Below, one piece after another: positions 16,650 to 27,410 of a DNA stretch of 64,000 nucleotides; within the stretch, counting starts at the first letter, position 1; the number at the start of each line of letters is the position of its first letter. The DNA comes from Catalimonadaceae bacterium JC749. Its GTDB lineage: Bacteria; Bacteroidota; Bacteroidia; Cytophagales; Cyclobacteriaceae. The position numbers and the translations under genes are program-made. The stretch is from NCBI GenBank assembly GCA_021730635.1, contig JAJNNC010000001.1:1-64000 (forward strand), in the 5' to 3' direction. The notes beneath the pieces are model-generated. The model had not been told where the DNA came from and did no database searches. It was given only the letters and a program-made list of their open reading frames with translations.

Positions 16650-18578
16650 ATGCAGCAAACACAGGAAGAACTCAAGAAGGTATTAGCCTTATTACAGATA
16701 GAGAAAGAAGCAGATCTGGAATATTATCGTCAGAAGGTTTTAAATGCCTCTCTGGAAGACCGGAAAAAAGAAGGCTTATGCTGGCATCCGGTGATCCTTA
16801 CCGGACAACGTTACAGCATGGGCGAGAAGCTGATCGTGAAAGTCACGCGGCAGACAGATACGAAAAAACCGCATGTGTTCCAATCCGGTAAGATCGTAAG
16901 TCTGTTCAGTAGTCATAATCCTCAAAAGCACTCGGTATCGGGCGTGGTCAATGAAGTCCGCTCAAATATGATGACCATTACCCTCAATGTAGATGAGCTA
17001 CCCGACTGGGTCAATGAGGGCTCCATGGGTATTGACCTGCTGTTCGACGACATGTCGTACCGTGAAATGGAAAAGGCGCTGAAAAAAGTCATAGAAGCAC
17101 AGGAAGGGCGGCTCAGTGATTTGCGGGAGATACTTCTGGGTCACGGCACTGCCCATTTTTCTCACCAACCCCCTACCCATGTACCAACCTTAAACGCCAG
17201 CCAGAATGAAGCCCTTCACCGTGTGATGGAAGCCGAAGAGGTAGCGATTGTCCATGGCCCTCCCGGCACGGGTAAAACCACCACCCTGGTGCAGGCTATT
17301 GTGCAGACGGTAAGCCACGAAAAACAAGTGCTGGTGTGTGCGCCCAGCAACGCTGCCGTTGATCTGCTCACCGAAAAACTAACAGAAGAAGGCTTACAGG
17401 TTGTCCGTATTGGCCATCCGGCTCGAGTCACGGATACCAATCTGAGTAAAACCATCGATGCCCAGATCGCCAATCACGACTATTATAAAGACCTGAAGAA
17501 ACTCCGACATAAAGCAGAGGAATACAGAGAACTAGGTCTGAAATATAAGCGAAAGTTTGGGAGGGAAGAACGGGAGCAACGCAAATTACTGTTGTCAGAA
17601 GCTTCTAAAATGCGGAGTGAGGCTGATCAATTGGAGTATTATATTGTAGCGGATATTTTTTCTAAAGCGGATGTGGTCACCAGCACACTGGTAGGGTCTG
17701 CCAATAGCCTGATCAAAGGCTTTCGCTTTCGAACGGTCTTTATAGATGAAGCGGCACAGGCGTTGGAAGGGTCTAGCTGGATTCCGTTGCTAAAATCCGA
17801 ACGGGTTATTTTTGCCGGCGACCACTGCCAGTTGCCCCCTACCATCAAATCCTATGAGGCGGCACAACAAGGGTTGAGTGAAACTCTTTTTGAAAAGTGT
17901 ATTCAACGCAAAAAAGCAGCCGGCAATCCGGTGGATACTATGTTGCAGACACAATACCGCATGCATGAAAAAATTATGAATTTCTCCAGCCGGTACTTTT
18001 ACCAGAACGCTTTACAAGCAGACAGCAGTGTCAGAGAGGCTACCTTAAGCCCCGACCAGCCGCCTCTTACTTTCATTGATACAGCCGGCTGCGGCTTCAC
18101 GGAGAAGACAGAATCAGAGAGTCTCAGTACCTATAATGAAGAAGAAGGGCAACTCATGCTCAAGCATCTGGACGACCTCATCCGTGACCTGGGCGTAGAC
18201 ACATTTCAGCAACAACAACTTTCTGTAGGTATCATTTCTCCTTATAAGGCTCAGGTAAGACTCCTGACAGAACGCTATGAATCTTTCGAATATATACAGC
18301 AGATCAAAGAGCAGATCACCATCGATTCGGTAGATGCTTTTCAGGGTCGCGAAAGAGATATCATCTATATCAGTCTGGTCAGGTCTAACGAGAAAGGCGA
18401 TATTGGTTTTCTAAGCGATATCCGGCGTATGAACGTGGCCATGACCCGAGCGAAAAAGAAGCTAGTGATCTTTGGAGACAGTGCCACTTTGGGCAGCCAC
18501 AGATTTTACGATGAGTTCCTCGATTATATTCAGGAGGTAGAAGCTTACCAAAGCGCCTTTGAATTGATATATCAATAG
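16650..18578 (+). CDS. UPF1/IGHMBP2-like superfamily 1B helicase
   Basis: A 642-residue cytosolic DNA/RNA helicase. All key SF1 motifs are seen: Walker A VHGPPGTGKTTT (about residues 200-212), Walker B FIDEAAQALEG, motif III LPPTIKS, motif IV LQTQYRMHEKIM, motif V VDAFQGRERDIIYIS and motif VI MNVAMTRAKKKL. The N-terminal region (about residues 1-190) resembles the beta-barrel domain of IGHMBP2/SMUBP-2 enzymes. Those move 5'-3' on nucleic acid; the bacterial role is unknown. The promoter box ends 7 bp before the ATG. Confidence 0.92.
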   Translation: MQQTQEELKKVLALLQIEKEADLEYYRQKVLNASLEDRKKEGLCWHPVILTGQRYSMGEKLIVKVTRQTDTKKPHVFQSGKIVSLFSSHNPQKHSVSGVVNEVRSNMMTITLNVDELPDWVNEGSMGIDLLFDDMSYREMEKALKKVIEAQEGRLSDLREILLGHGTAHFSHQPPTHVPTLNASQNEALHRVMEAEEVAIVHGPPGTGKTTTLVQAIVQTVSHEKQVLVCAPSNAAVDLLTEKLTEEGLQVVRIGHPARVTDTNLSKTIDAQIANHDYYKDLKKLRHKAEEYRELGLKYKRKFGREEREQRKLLLSEASKMRSEADQLEYYIVADIFSKADVVTSTLVGSANSLIKGFRFRTVFIDEAAQALEGSSWIPLLKSERVIFAGDHCQLPPTIKSYEAAQQGLSETLFEKCIQRKKAAGNPVDTMLQTQYRMHEKIMNFSSRYFYQNALQADSSVREATLSPDQPPLTFIDTAGCGFTEKTESESLSTYNEEEGQLMLKHLDDLIRDLGVDTFQQQQLSVGIISPYKAQVRLLTERYESFEYIQQIKEQITIDSVDAFQGRERDIIYISLVRSNEKGDIGFLSDIRRMNVAMTRAKKKLVIFGDSATLGSHRFYDEFLDYIQEVEAYQSAFELIYQ

Positions 18579-18816
18579 AATCACTCAAATGATATAATAA
18601 TTTTTATATTCACGCGTTTTTATTATCATTTTGATAACAGACATTACATTTGACTAATAAAATATTTTATAATGTCGTCTTGGTTTTGTGAAATTAATCT
18701 AAACTTTACCTAATGTAATATCAGAAAAGTTATATCAATTGTCTGGCTTTACTGATAAAATACATAACTTCCTCTCTTATCTCATCGCATATCCTACACT
18801 GCCCTTATTCTCGAAC

Positions 18817-18824
18817 TAAATTTG
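18817..18824 (+). promoter_or_regulatory. Promoter -7 box of the small gene at 18858
   Basis: TAAATTTG fits the Bacteroidota -7 box. Its place decides the start of the next gene: an upstream TTG codon at 18822 lies inside the box, so translation must begin at the ATG at 18858. The 230 bp before it, after the helicase stop, are AT-rich and show no gene. Confidence 0.6.
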
Positions 18825-18857
18825 TATGTATTTCCATGGATTGAAAATGATAATACC

Positions 18858-19094
18858 ATGAAAATACATGATTTCAAGGATCTACCCCTGGTGCAGAAAA
18901 TTCACCAGACACAACATACAGGTGTATTTCTGACAGTGACCCGTGTCAGCGATTATGTGATCAAACTCTATGCGTTAGGAAAATTTTATGTGGAGATATG
19001 GTATGATGTGGAGAAAAATGAGATGGATGTGATGGCTTTTGACAATACAGAATGGCTGGCCGCTTATATTCCTGATATAGACTTCTCCGCTTAG
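18858..19094 (+). CDS. Small protein of unknown function
   Basis: A 78-residue soluble protein starting MKIHDFKDLPLV. It has a compact alternating pattern (FLTVTRVSDYVIKLYALG, then YVEIWYDVEKNEMDVM) that suggests a small beta-rich domain. No known motif or signal peptide. It has its own promoter at 18817 and its own terminator at 19170, so it is a single-gene transcript. I do not recognise the family. Confidence 0.65.
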   Translation: MKIHDFKDLPLVQKIHQTQHTGVFLTVTRVSDYVIKLYALGKFYVEIWYDVEKNEMDVMAFDNTEWLAAYIPDIDFSA

Positions 19095-19169
19095 GTAAAA
19101 CTCCCCTTCTGTTTTGTTCATCACAGGACATCAAGTGTTCGTTTTCGTACAACAATTAGTATAGAAATC

Positions 19170-19193
19170 GGCCTAAATCAAGCATTTTAGGCC
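19170..19193 (+). terminator. Terminator after the small gene at 18858
   Basis: Stem GGCCTAAA / TTTAGGCC (8 bp) with an 8-nt loop, followed by TTTATTG. Stands 76 bp after the stop. Confidence 0.7.
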
Positions 19194-19270
19194 TTTATTG
19201 TATTTGGCATGGCTATTGGCTAAGGGTATATAACAACATAAAATAACATTAACCCAAAATATATTTAGCC

Positions 19271-19459
19271 ATGACAACTCAAGTAATAACTATCAGCCCT
19301 CATTGGTTCATTGATCTGGAAGGAGCTTATATACCTTATACTGAAGAAATCAGTCAACAAAAGCAGGAACCTATCAAGCGCAACAGTACTCCTTTTTCTG
19401 AAATGAAATCCGGAAAGTTCAGAAAGCTATTTAACCGCCATACCATCGCTTACCGTTAG
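19271..19459 (+). CDS. Small hypothetical protein
   Basis: A 62-residue frame starting MTTQVITISPHWFIDLEG and ending in a basic stretch (KSGKFRKLFNRHTIAYR). No signal peptide or known motif. Support is modest: it starts with ATG in a clean gap after a terminator and is on the same strand as its neighbours. The leader contains a AACATTAACCC segment also found just upstream of other transcripts here. It could be a real peptide or a chance frame. Confidence 0.45.
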   Translation: MTTQVITISPHWFIDLEGAYIPYTEEISQQKQEPIKRNSTPFSEMKSGKFRKLFNRHTIAYR

Positions 19460-19540
19460 TCGGTAAACAGCAGTAAATATACCGGCGCGGGCTTTGCCTC
19501 AAATATTTTCCTGAGATTTAGCCAAATCATTTCTTTTACC

Positions 19541-19598
19541 TACTTTTGCGGGATCGTAATGAACATAAAACTTCCTGTTCTCATCAGCAGGAAGTTTT
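19541..19598 (+). promoter_or_regulatory. queA promoter with leader hairpin (possible attenuator)
   Basis: The -7 box TACTTTTGC is at 19541-19549. The leader then contains a perfect 11-bp stem (19567-19577 with 19588-19598; AAAACTTCCTG / CAGGAAGTTTT) with a 10-nt loop, followed by GTTTTAC, and queA starts 19 nt later. This is terminator-shaped and sits between promoter and gene. It does not match the preQ1 riboswitches I know. Confidence 0.6.
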
Positions 19599-19617
19599 GT
19601 TTTACAGCCCCGGGATT

Positions 19618-20850
19618 ATGAAGCCATCAGAGATCAGGTTAGAAGAATATCAGTACATTTTACCGGAAGAAAACATTGCTCAGCATCCTTTACAGCAGCG
19701 GGATAGAGCCCAGCTGCTGTTGTACCAGCAGGGGATGATTGAAGATCATACTTTTTTTGAGTTACCAGACCTGTTACCCAAAAACAGCAGTCTGTTTTTT
19801 AACGACACGAAAGTCATTCCGGCCCGTCTACACTTTCAAAAAGAGGCTTCGCAACAAGCGCCAGGTGCCCTGATCGAAATATTTTTGTTGCATCCAGTAC
19901 GACCTGGCCCTATTGTCAGCCAGGCAATGCTGTCGCCTTCGCCTTGTACCTGGCATTGCATGATTGGAAATCAGAAAAAATGGAAGGCTGATGCTGTCTT
20001 AAAAAAATATATTGAGGTAGGCGGAAAAGAAGTAATACTGACAGCTCATCTGGAGCAAAGGCAACAAAAGGAGGTTACTTTTCATTGGGAACCTGCAGAA
20101 ATTCCATTTGTGGATATTGTAGCATCGGCCGGTCAGGTACCTTTGCCTCCTTATCTGAAAAGAGAAGCTACCGATGAAGACAAGCCCCGGTACCAAACGG
20201 TATATTCAAAACAAGAAGGGGCTGTGGCTGCTCCTACCGCCGGCTTACATTTTACAGATACCTTATTGGAGGCAATCCGTCAACAACAGATTCCACTTCA
20301 ATATCTCACACTTCATGTGAGTGCCGGTACTTTTCAGCCTATTAAAGAAGAAGTAATTCAGCATCATCCTATGCATTCGGAACAAGTAGTGGTTAGTCAG
20401 GAAAATGTACGGGAGCTGTTAAGACCTGACCGGCAAATCATAGCCGTGGGCACAACCTCCATGCGTACTTTGGAGAGCCTCTATTGGTATGGCGTACAAC
20501 TGCTCAGGGAAAACAATGAATTGTTCCATATCAAAAAACTGACGCCCTATCAATACCCTCCTGATGAATTACCTACTGCTAGAGAATCCTTTGAGGCGAT
20601 ACTGCAAAGGATGGAAACAAAGGAAATTGATAAGATAGTAGGAGAAACGGAAATTTTTATCTTTCCGGGCTATCAATTCAAAGTCTGTAAAGGTCTGATC
20701 ACTAATTTTCACATGCCAAAATCTACTCTGATCCTATTAGTGGCTGCTTTTGTGGGGGAAGATTGGAGAAAGATTTACGAACATGCCCTGCAGCGTGGCT
20801 ATCGTTTTTTAAGCTATGGCGATTCTTCCTTGCTGCTACCTGAAAAATAG
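19618..20850 (+). CDS. queA: S-adenosylmethionine:tRNA ribosyltransferase-isomerase QueA
   Basis: A 410-residue QueA that moves the ribosyl part of SAM to preQ1 in tRNA, giving epoxyqueuosine at position 34 of GUN anticodons. The motifs YQTVYSKQEGAVAAPTAGLHFT (here split: YQTVYS, EGAVAAPTAGLHFT), VGTTSMRTLES and TNFHMPKSTLILLVAAF are intact. I start it at the ATG at 19618 (MKPSEIRLEEYQY), since the longer frame begins inside the leader hairpin region. It is longer than many QueA proteins because of loops between about residues 80 and 170. It is monocistronic. Confidence 0.95.
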   Translation: MKPSEIRLEEYQYILPEENIAQHPLQQRDRAQLLLYQQGMIEDHTFFELPDLLPKNSSLFFNDTKVIPARLHFQKEASQQAPGALIEIFLLHPVRPGPIVSQAMLSPSPCTWHCMIGNQKKWKADAVLKKYIEVGGKEVILTAHLEQRQQKEVTFHWEPAEIPFVDIVASAGQVPLPPYLKREATDEDKPRYQTVYSKQEGAVAAPTAGLHFTDTLLEAIRQQQIPLQYLTLHVSAGTFQPIKEEVIQHHPMHSEQVVVSQENVRELLRPDRQIIAVGTTSMRTLESLYWYGVQLLRENNELFHIKKLTPYQYPPDELPTARESFEAILQRMETKEIDKIVGETEIFIFPGYQFKVCKGLITNFHMPKSTLILLVAAFVGEDWRKIYEHALQRGYRFLSYGDSSLLLPEK

Positions 20851-20879
20851 ATTTTCCAGATCCTGAGGAACTGGAAAAT
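20851..20879. terminator. Bidirectional terminator between queA and the gene at 20889
   Basis: Perfect 9-bp stem ATTTTCCAG / CTGGAAAAT with an 11-nt loop, directly after the queA stop and 9 bp before the stop of the convergent gene. Confidence 0.75.
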
Positions 20880-20888
20880 CTGATAGCT

Positions 20889-21494
20889 TTAATACTGAAA
20901 ACTCAAACTTTCTAAGTTACTAATCCTGTTATAGTAAGAGACCATCAAGTACATGCTAGCCTCTTTGTTCAGGTTCTTTATTTTATTTCTTTTTCTGAAA
21001 ATATTCATTTCATCCTGATGTGAAGCCATCAGAGGCAGCACCTGTCTTCTGAAATTTTTAATGCGATGAACTTTATTTCCTGCGTAATAATACCAGTCTT
21101 CAATCTCATACTCATCACTGGCATCAAAAACGTCATATTCAAAAACTCTTTTTAAGAGGGTAATATCGCCCTGGATAACCACCTGAAAAAGTTTTTTCTC
21201 CATGCGATCAAAAAAACTATTGGAGCGGTAGTCATAAGTACGATACTGAAGCACGTTGTCACATTCATCTTTTGTACTGACCGCATCAATCATAGAAGCA
21301 TGATAAGTCAGCTGCCTGCCATCATCGGTAGTGACTACTGCTGAGTTAATAAATGAATTAATGTCCACTATCCCAGTTATCACTTTACCATTGGTTAACA
21401 AAACGCTGCCTTCAGCAGGCGTTTGGGCGCATAGGGTAACCTGAAATAAAACCAAGGCAGTCAGTAAGCTGAATAAATATTTCATTTTATGCAA
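20889..21494 (-). CDS. Secreted protein of unknown function
   Basis: A 201-residue protein with a clear signal peptide (about residues 4-23, ending LCAQ). The mature part starts with a small beta motif (SVLLTNGKVITGIVDI) seen at the N-terminus of several exported Bacteroidota proteins, then a Tyr- and acid-rich middle and a basic helical C-terminus. No catalytic motif is recognised. It is convergent with queA and monocistronic. Confidence 0.8.
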   Translation of the reverse strand: MHKMKYLFSLLTALVLFQVTLCAQTPAEGSVLLTNGKVITGIVDINSFINSAVVTTDDGRQLTYHASMIDAVSTKDECDNVLQYRTYDYRSNSFFDRMEKKLFQVVIQGDITLLKRVFEYDVFDASDEYEIEDWYYYAGNKVHRIKNFRRQVLPLMASHQDEMNIFRKRNKIKNLNKEASMYLMVSYYNRISNLESLSFQY

Positions 21495-21670
21495 TATAAT
21501 AAAAAATCTTACAAATGTATCTTATGACAAACATATACATTTTTCCAGAATTTTCTATGAAAAATTATAATTATTTTTTAATAAATTATATAAACATCTT
21601 CTTATAGGACTTTCCATGGGCAATTGAAGGCATAAACGTTAAAATGCTTACGCAGGTAGGACAAAAAAGC

Positions 21671-21696
21671 ATTGCAACAATGCAATCATAAATTTG
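21671..21696 (+). promoter_or_regulatory. Inverted repeat and promoter box before a candidate ncRNA
   Basis: ATTGCA-ACAA-TGCAAT (21671-21686, perfect 6-bp arms) is directly followed by TAAATTTG (21689-21696), a -7 box. The palindrome lies where the -33 element should be, so it may be an operator. Confidence 0.45.
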
Positions 21697-21702
21697 TACT
21701 GT

Positions 21703-21925
21703 TTTGCCTAAAAAATTATTTTTTAAGAAAAATGGGATATAGGATCAGTTTACACCTGGAACCTTAACTTAAAGCACCGCAAATCGTATAATATAGTAGA
21801 AAGATATCTATGTTGATCAATCATATTTAAGGCTAAAAACCATCCATTTTTAGTCTAGGGTTGGGAAAGCGGACAAGCAGCTTTCCAGCTGTTTTTTTAA
21901 CGGGCACTTCCTCAGTGCCCGTTTT
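21703..21925 (+). ncRNA. Candidate structured small RNA
   Basis: In a 512-bp gap with no gene, about 195-220 nt run from the promoter box at 21689 to two tandem terminators (stems 21874-21893 region AAGCAGC/GCTGTTT with a T7 tail, and AACGGGCAC/GTGCCCGTT at 21899-21925). Inside, AAAAATGG(G)AT near 21729 pairs with ATCCATTTTT near 21842; GATCA/TGATC and CCTTAA/TTAAGG nest within, giving a long rod with bulges. Length and rod shape are like 6S RNA, but I cannot confirm this by sequence. It could also be the leader of the LiaF-like gene at 22007. Confidence 0.4.
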
Positions 21926-22006
21926 CATGTGCCTTGATGCTTATATACCCATACTTTCTGCAGCTATTTTAACGTTTACTGACTGCACCCTTAAACGAAT
22001 CGACCC

Positions 22007-22714
22007 ATGGCCCCTCAGCGTTCTTCAAACAGCCGTTTGCTCATAGGATTTTTGCTAGTGCTCATTGGTTGCTATCTCTTGCTCAATAACTTTGACCTTG
22101 TTCCTTTTCGGCTTCCTCCTTATTTTTTCTCATGGCAAATGATCTTGATAATTCTGGGGCTCATCATTATGGGCACCCGGGAAAATAAAGGAGGTGGTGT
22201 CACCCTGGTGCTCATAGGGGTTATCTTCCTCATCCCTGAAGTTTTTGATGTTTCTTTTAACGAAATTTTACAGTTCTGGCCCTTAATTTTTGTCATCATC
22301 GGCTTAGGGATTCTTTTGCGCTATAACAAGGAAAAAAAAATAACGAACTATTCCGCCAGGGTTTTGGAGGCGGATTATATAGACGATGCTGCCGTTTTTG
22401 CCAGTAACCGTAGAACCGTCAACACCAATTTTTTTAAAGGCGGCCGTGTGACCGCTATCATTGGCGGTTCCCGAATAGATTTAACACAGGCAGCACTGGC
22501 CGAAGGAAAATATGAGATAGACGTGTTTGTGCTACTGGGATCGGTTGAAATTATTGTGCCTAACGACTGGAATGTAAGAAATGATGTCAATGCGATTGCA
22601 GGAGATTTCAAAGATAAACGGACCTACCATACACCTTATCATGCACAAGCCGACCGCCAGCTTTTTCTGAAAGGTATCACGATTCTGGGTAACGGCGAGA
22701 TCAAAAGCCCATAA
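22007..22714 (+). CDS. LiaF-like membrane protein (DUF5668 plus C-terminal LiaF-type domain)
   Basis: A 235-residue protein with four membrane segments between about residues 10 and 105 (LLIGFLLVLIGCYLLL, WQMILIILGLIIMG, VTLVLIGVIFLI, FWPLIFVIIGLGILL), then a cytosolic beta-rich domain. The segment GGRVTAIIGGSRIDLTQAAL and GSVEIIVPNDWNV is typical of the LiaF/VraT-type C-terminal domain that in Firmicutes controls cell-envelope stress kinases. No partner kinase is adjacent, so the role here is unclear. It converges on metX with a 9-bp gap. Confidence 0.88.
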   Translation: MAPQRSSNSRLLIGFLLVLIGCYLLLNNFDLVPFRLPPYFFSWQMILIILGLIIMGTRENKGGGVTLVLIGVIFLIPEVFDVSFNEILQFWPLIFVIIGLGILLRYNKEKKITNYSARVLEADYIDDAAVFASNRRTVNTNFFKGGRVTAIIGGSRIDLTQAALAEGKYEIDVFVLLGSVEIIVPNDWNVRNDVNAIAGDFKDKRTYHTPYHAQADRQLFLKGITILGNGEIKSP

Positions 22715-22723
22715 TTCGGCCAA

Positions 22724-23767
22724 CTATCTTTCTACCACCGGAGACGCCTCCCGCTTATAAAAAGAGGCAATACTCTGTGTCAGCTTGCTGATTTCGATCA
22801 AAAAACCATCATGCCCATAATCAGAGTCTACTACTGCCAGACTGGCCTGCGCTGCATGCTTTGCCAGGAATTCCTGTTCCTGCAAAGGAAACAGAATATC
22901 TGATTTGACACCGATAAACAGACTTTTGGCTTTTATCATCTGTAGAGCAGCCAAAATACTTCCTCTTCCGCGCCCCACATTATGGGAGTCCATCGCCTGA
23001 GAAAGTATCCAGTAAGTATAGGCATTGAAACGGCGGTATAATTTTTCTCCCTGATACCGCTGATAAGAAGATGCCCGAAACTGTTCAATTTTTTCATCGG
23101 TATCTTCATGCTGGGTTTTCTCATACGTACGATAGTTCCTGTACGAGAGCAGGGCTACCGCCCGTGCTGCCCTCATTCCATTCATACCGGCTTCCGGCGT
23201 ATTGGTCAGCCAGGTGGCGTCGTGCTCAATGGCCATACGCTGGGCCTCGTTAAAGGCTATCCCCCAGGGAGAATGCTTCGCATTAGAAGCGATCTGAATC
23301 AGATATTGTACACTGTCAGGATACATGATACTCCACTCCAGGGCATGCTGCCCACCCATAGACCCACCTATGAGCGTATGTATTTTTTCTACTCCCAGAT
23401 GCAGCCGCAGCCGGTTAAAACTTCGTACCATATCCCGGTTGGTCAACAGCGGGAAATCATGAAAATAAGGCTGATTGGTTTCCGGATTCACAGACAATGG
23501 ACCGGTAGACCCATAACAGGAACCTAACATGTTGGCACAGATGATGAAATACTGGTTAGGGTCATACAGCATCCCTTCGCCAAACAGGCCAGGCCACCAA
23601 TCTACAAAATTAGAATTGCCGGTGAGGGCATGGCATACCCAAATAACATTGTCTTTTTTCTTATTGAGTGTACCTAAGGTAGTATACCGAAGCTGAAAGC
23701 CGGGCAAAGAAGCACCCGACTCCAGCTTAAAAGGTTGATCGTAGTAAAATGTACTTGTATTTAACAT
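22724..23767 (-). CDS. metX: Homoserine O-acetyltransferase MetX
   Basis: A 347-residue alpha/beta-hydrolase-fold enzyme that makes O-acetyl-L-homoserine from homoserine and acetyl-CoA. The nucleophile is Ser136 in IGGSMGGQHALEW; the acid and base are in the segments KSDILFPLQEQ and DYGHDGFL near the C-terminus. The motif GSCYGSTGP and length fit MetX. It follows metY by 14 bp, both behind a SAM-I riboswitch. Acyl specificity (acetyl rather than succinyl) is inferred from the neighbour metY. Confidence 0.95.
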   Translation of the reverse strand: MLNTSTFYYDQPFKLESGASLPGFQLRYTTLGTLNKKKDNVIWVCHALTGNSNFVDWWPGLFGEGMLYDPNQYFIICANMLGSCYGSTGPLSVNPETNQPYFHDFPLLTNRDMVRSFNRLRLHLGVEKIHTLIGGSMGGQHALEWSIMYPDSVQYLIQIASNAKHSPWGIAFNEAQRMAIEHDATWLTNTPEAGMNGMRAARAVALLSYRNYRTYEKTQHEDTDEKIEQFRASSYQRYQGEKLYRRFNAYTYWILSQAMDSHNVGRGRGSILAALQMIKAKSLFIGVKSDILFPLQEQEFLAKHAAQASLAVVDSDYGHDGFLIEISKLTQSIASFYKREASPVVER

Positions 23768-23781
23768 GAGTTTTTATAACA

Positions 23782-25119
<1,338 letters not shown>

Positions 25120-25149
25120 TTATATGTTTAATTAGGTTATGCTAGTGAT

Positions 25150-25193
25150 AAGGCATCCTTACGGAAGTGATATCTTCCCGGCAAGCAGATGCC
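25150..25193 (-). promoter_or_regulatory. Leader hairpin close to metY
   Basis: On the minus strand GGCATC and GATGCC pair around an inner GGAAG-ATATCA-CTTCC hairpin. It ends about 43 nt before the metY ATG, between the riboswitch and the gene. It may be part of the regulatory switch or a second barrier. Confidence 0.4.
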
Positions 25194-25222
25194 TACAACA
25201 GATAATATTACGAATAACAACA

Positions 25223-25238
25223 ACAGCCTGAAGGCTGC
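25223..25238 (-). terminator. Possible riboswitch-controlled terminator
   Basis: Short stem CAGCC / GGCTG with loop TTCA, followed on the minus strand by the U-rich run TTGTTGTTATT. It lies about 95 nt downstream of the SAM-I riboswitch. The stem is short, so it is a weak candidate. Confidence 0.4.
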
Positions 25239-25331
25239 CTATAGGATAGTAAAGATGATAAATAACAAAGAGGTAACTGCCTTGCAAAAATGAGTAATGC
25301 GGTTTGTTTGCTTTTCATATTTTTAGATACA

Positions 25332-25445
25332 TTAATTTATATTCTCCCGACAAAAGTCAGGATCAGGATTTAGCACCTTTCCTTGTTGCAGGAAGGTTGC
25401 TAGCGTTTCAGCGAGCCTGTCTCTCCACGCTTCTTTATAAATCAA
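25332..25445 (-). promoter_or_regulatory. SAM-I (S-box) riboswitch upstream of metY-metX
   Basis: Read on the minus strand the 114-nt element shows the SAM-I parts: a 10-bp P1 (TTGATTTATA / TATAAATTAA, 25436-25445 with 25332-25341), P2 (AGCGT/ACGCT) around the conserved GGAGAGACAGGCTCG core, then GCAACC, P3 (CCTTCCT/AGGAAAGG with one bulge), the GGTGCTAAATCC core, and P4 (TCCTGAC-TTTT-GTCGGGA). High SAM should lower metY-metX expression. The core differs from Firmicutes S-boxes by small changes seen in Bacteroidota examples. The remaining sequence between 25445 and pgi (25590) shows nothing further. Confidence 0.92.
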
Positions 25446-25589
25446 TTGCCTTCCGGAAAAAAACTGAAGGGATGCATTGACTTGTAGATTGCAATATTAG
25501 AAATAGTTTGTAATAATTACAAACAAGCCTTCGAATTGTTTAAAATTTGCCAGTTATCCTGGGGAAATCGCTGTCATCCGCTTGTCTTA

Positions 25590-27257
<1,668 letters not shown>

Positions 27258-27410
27258 TTAAGGTTTCAGTTTTATAGATTAGACTGGCTAAAATACATAA
27301 GTTGTAGCAGGATTGAAATATTTTGTTTGAAAGGAAAACACATTCCCGATTTTTGACAAAACAATTCGCTACGCCTGCAATGTTATTAACCTTTATGAAA
27401 CCTATGCACC

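Noticed and set aside
21861-22046. A 61-codon open frame before the LiaF-like gene
   Set aside because: It runs across two terminators and into the next gene in another frame; its codons are those of the hairpins.
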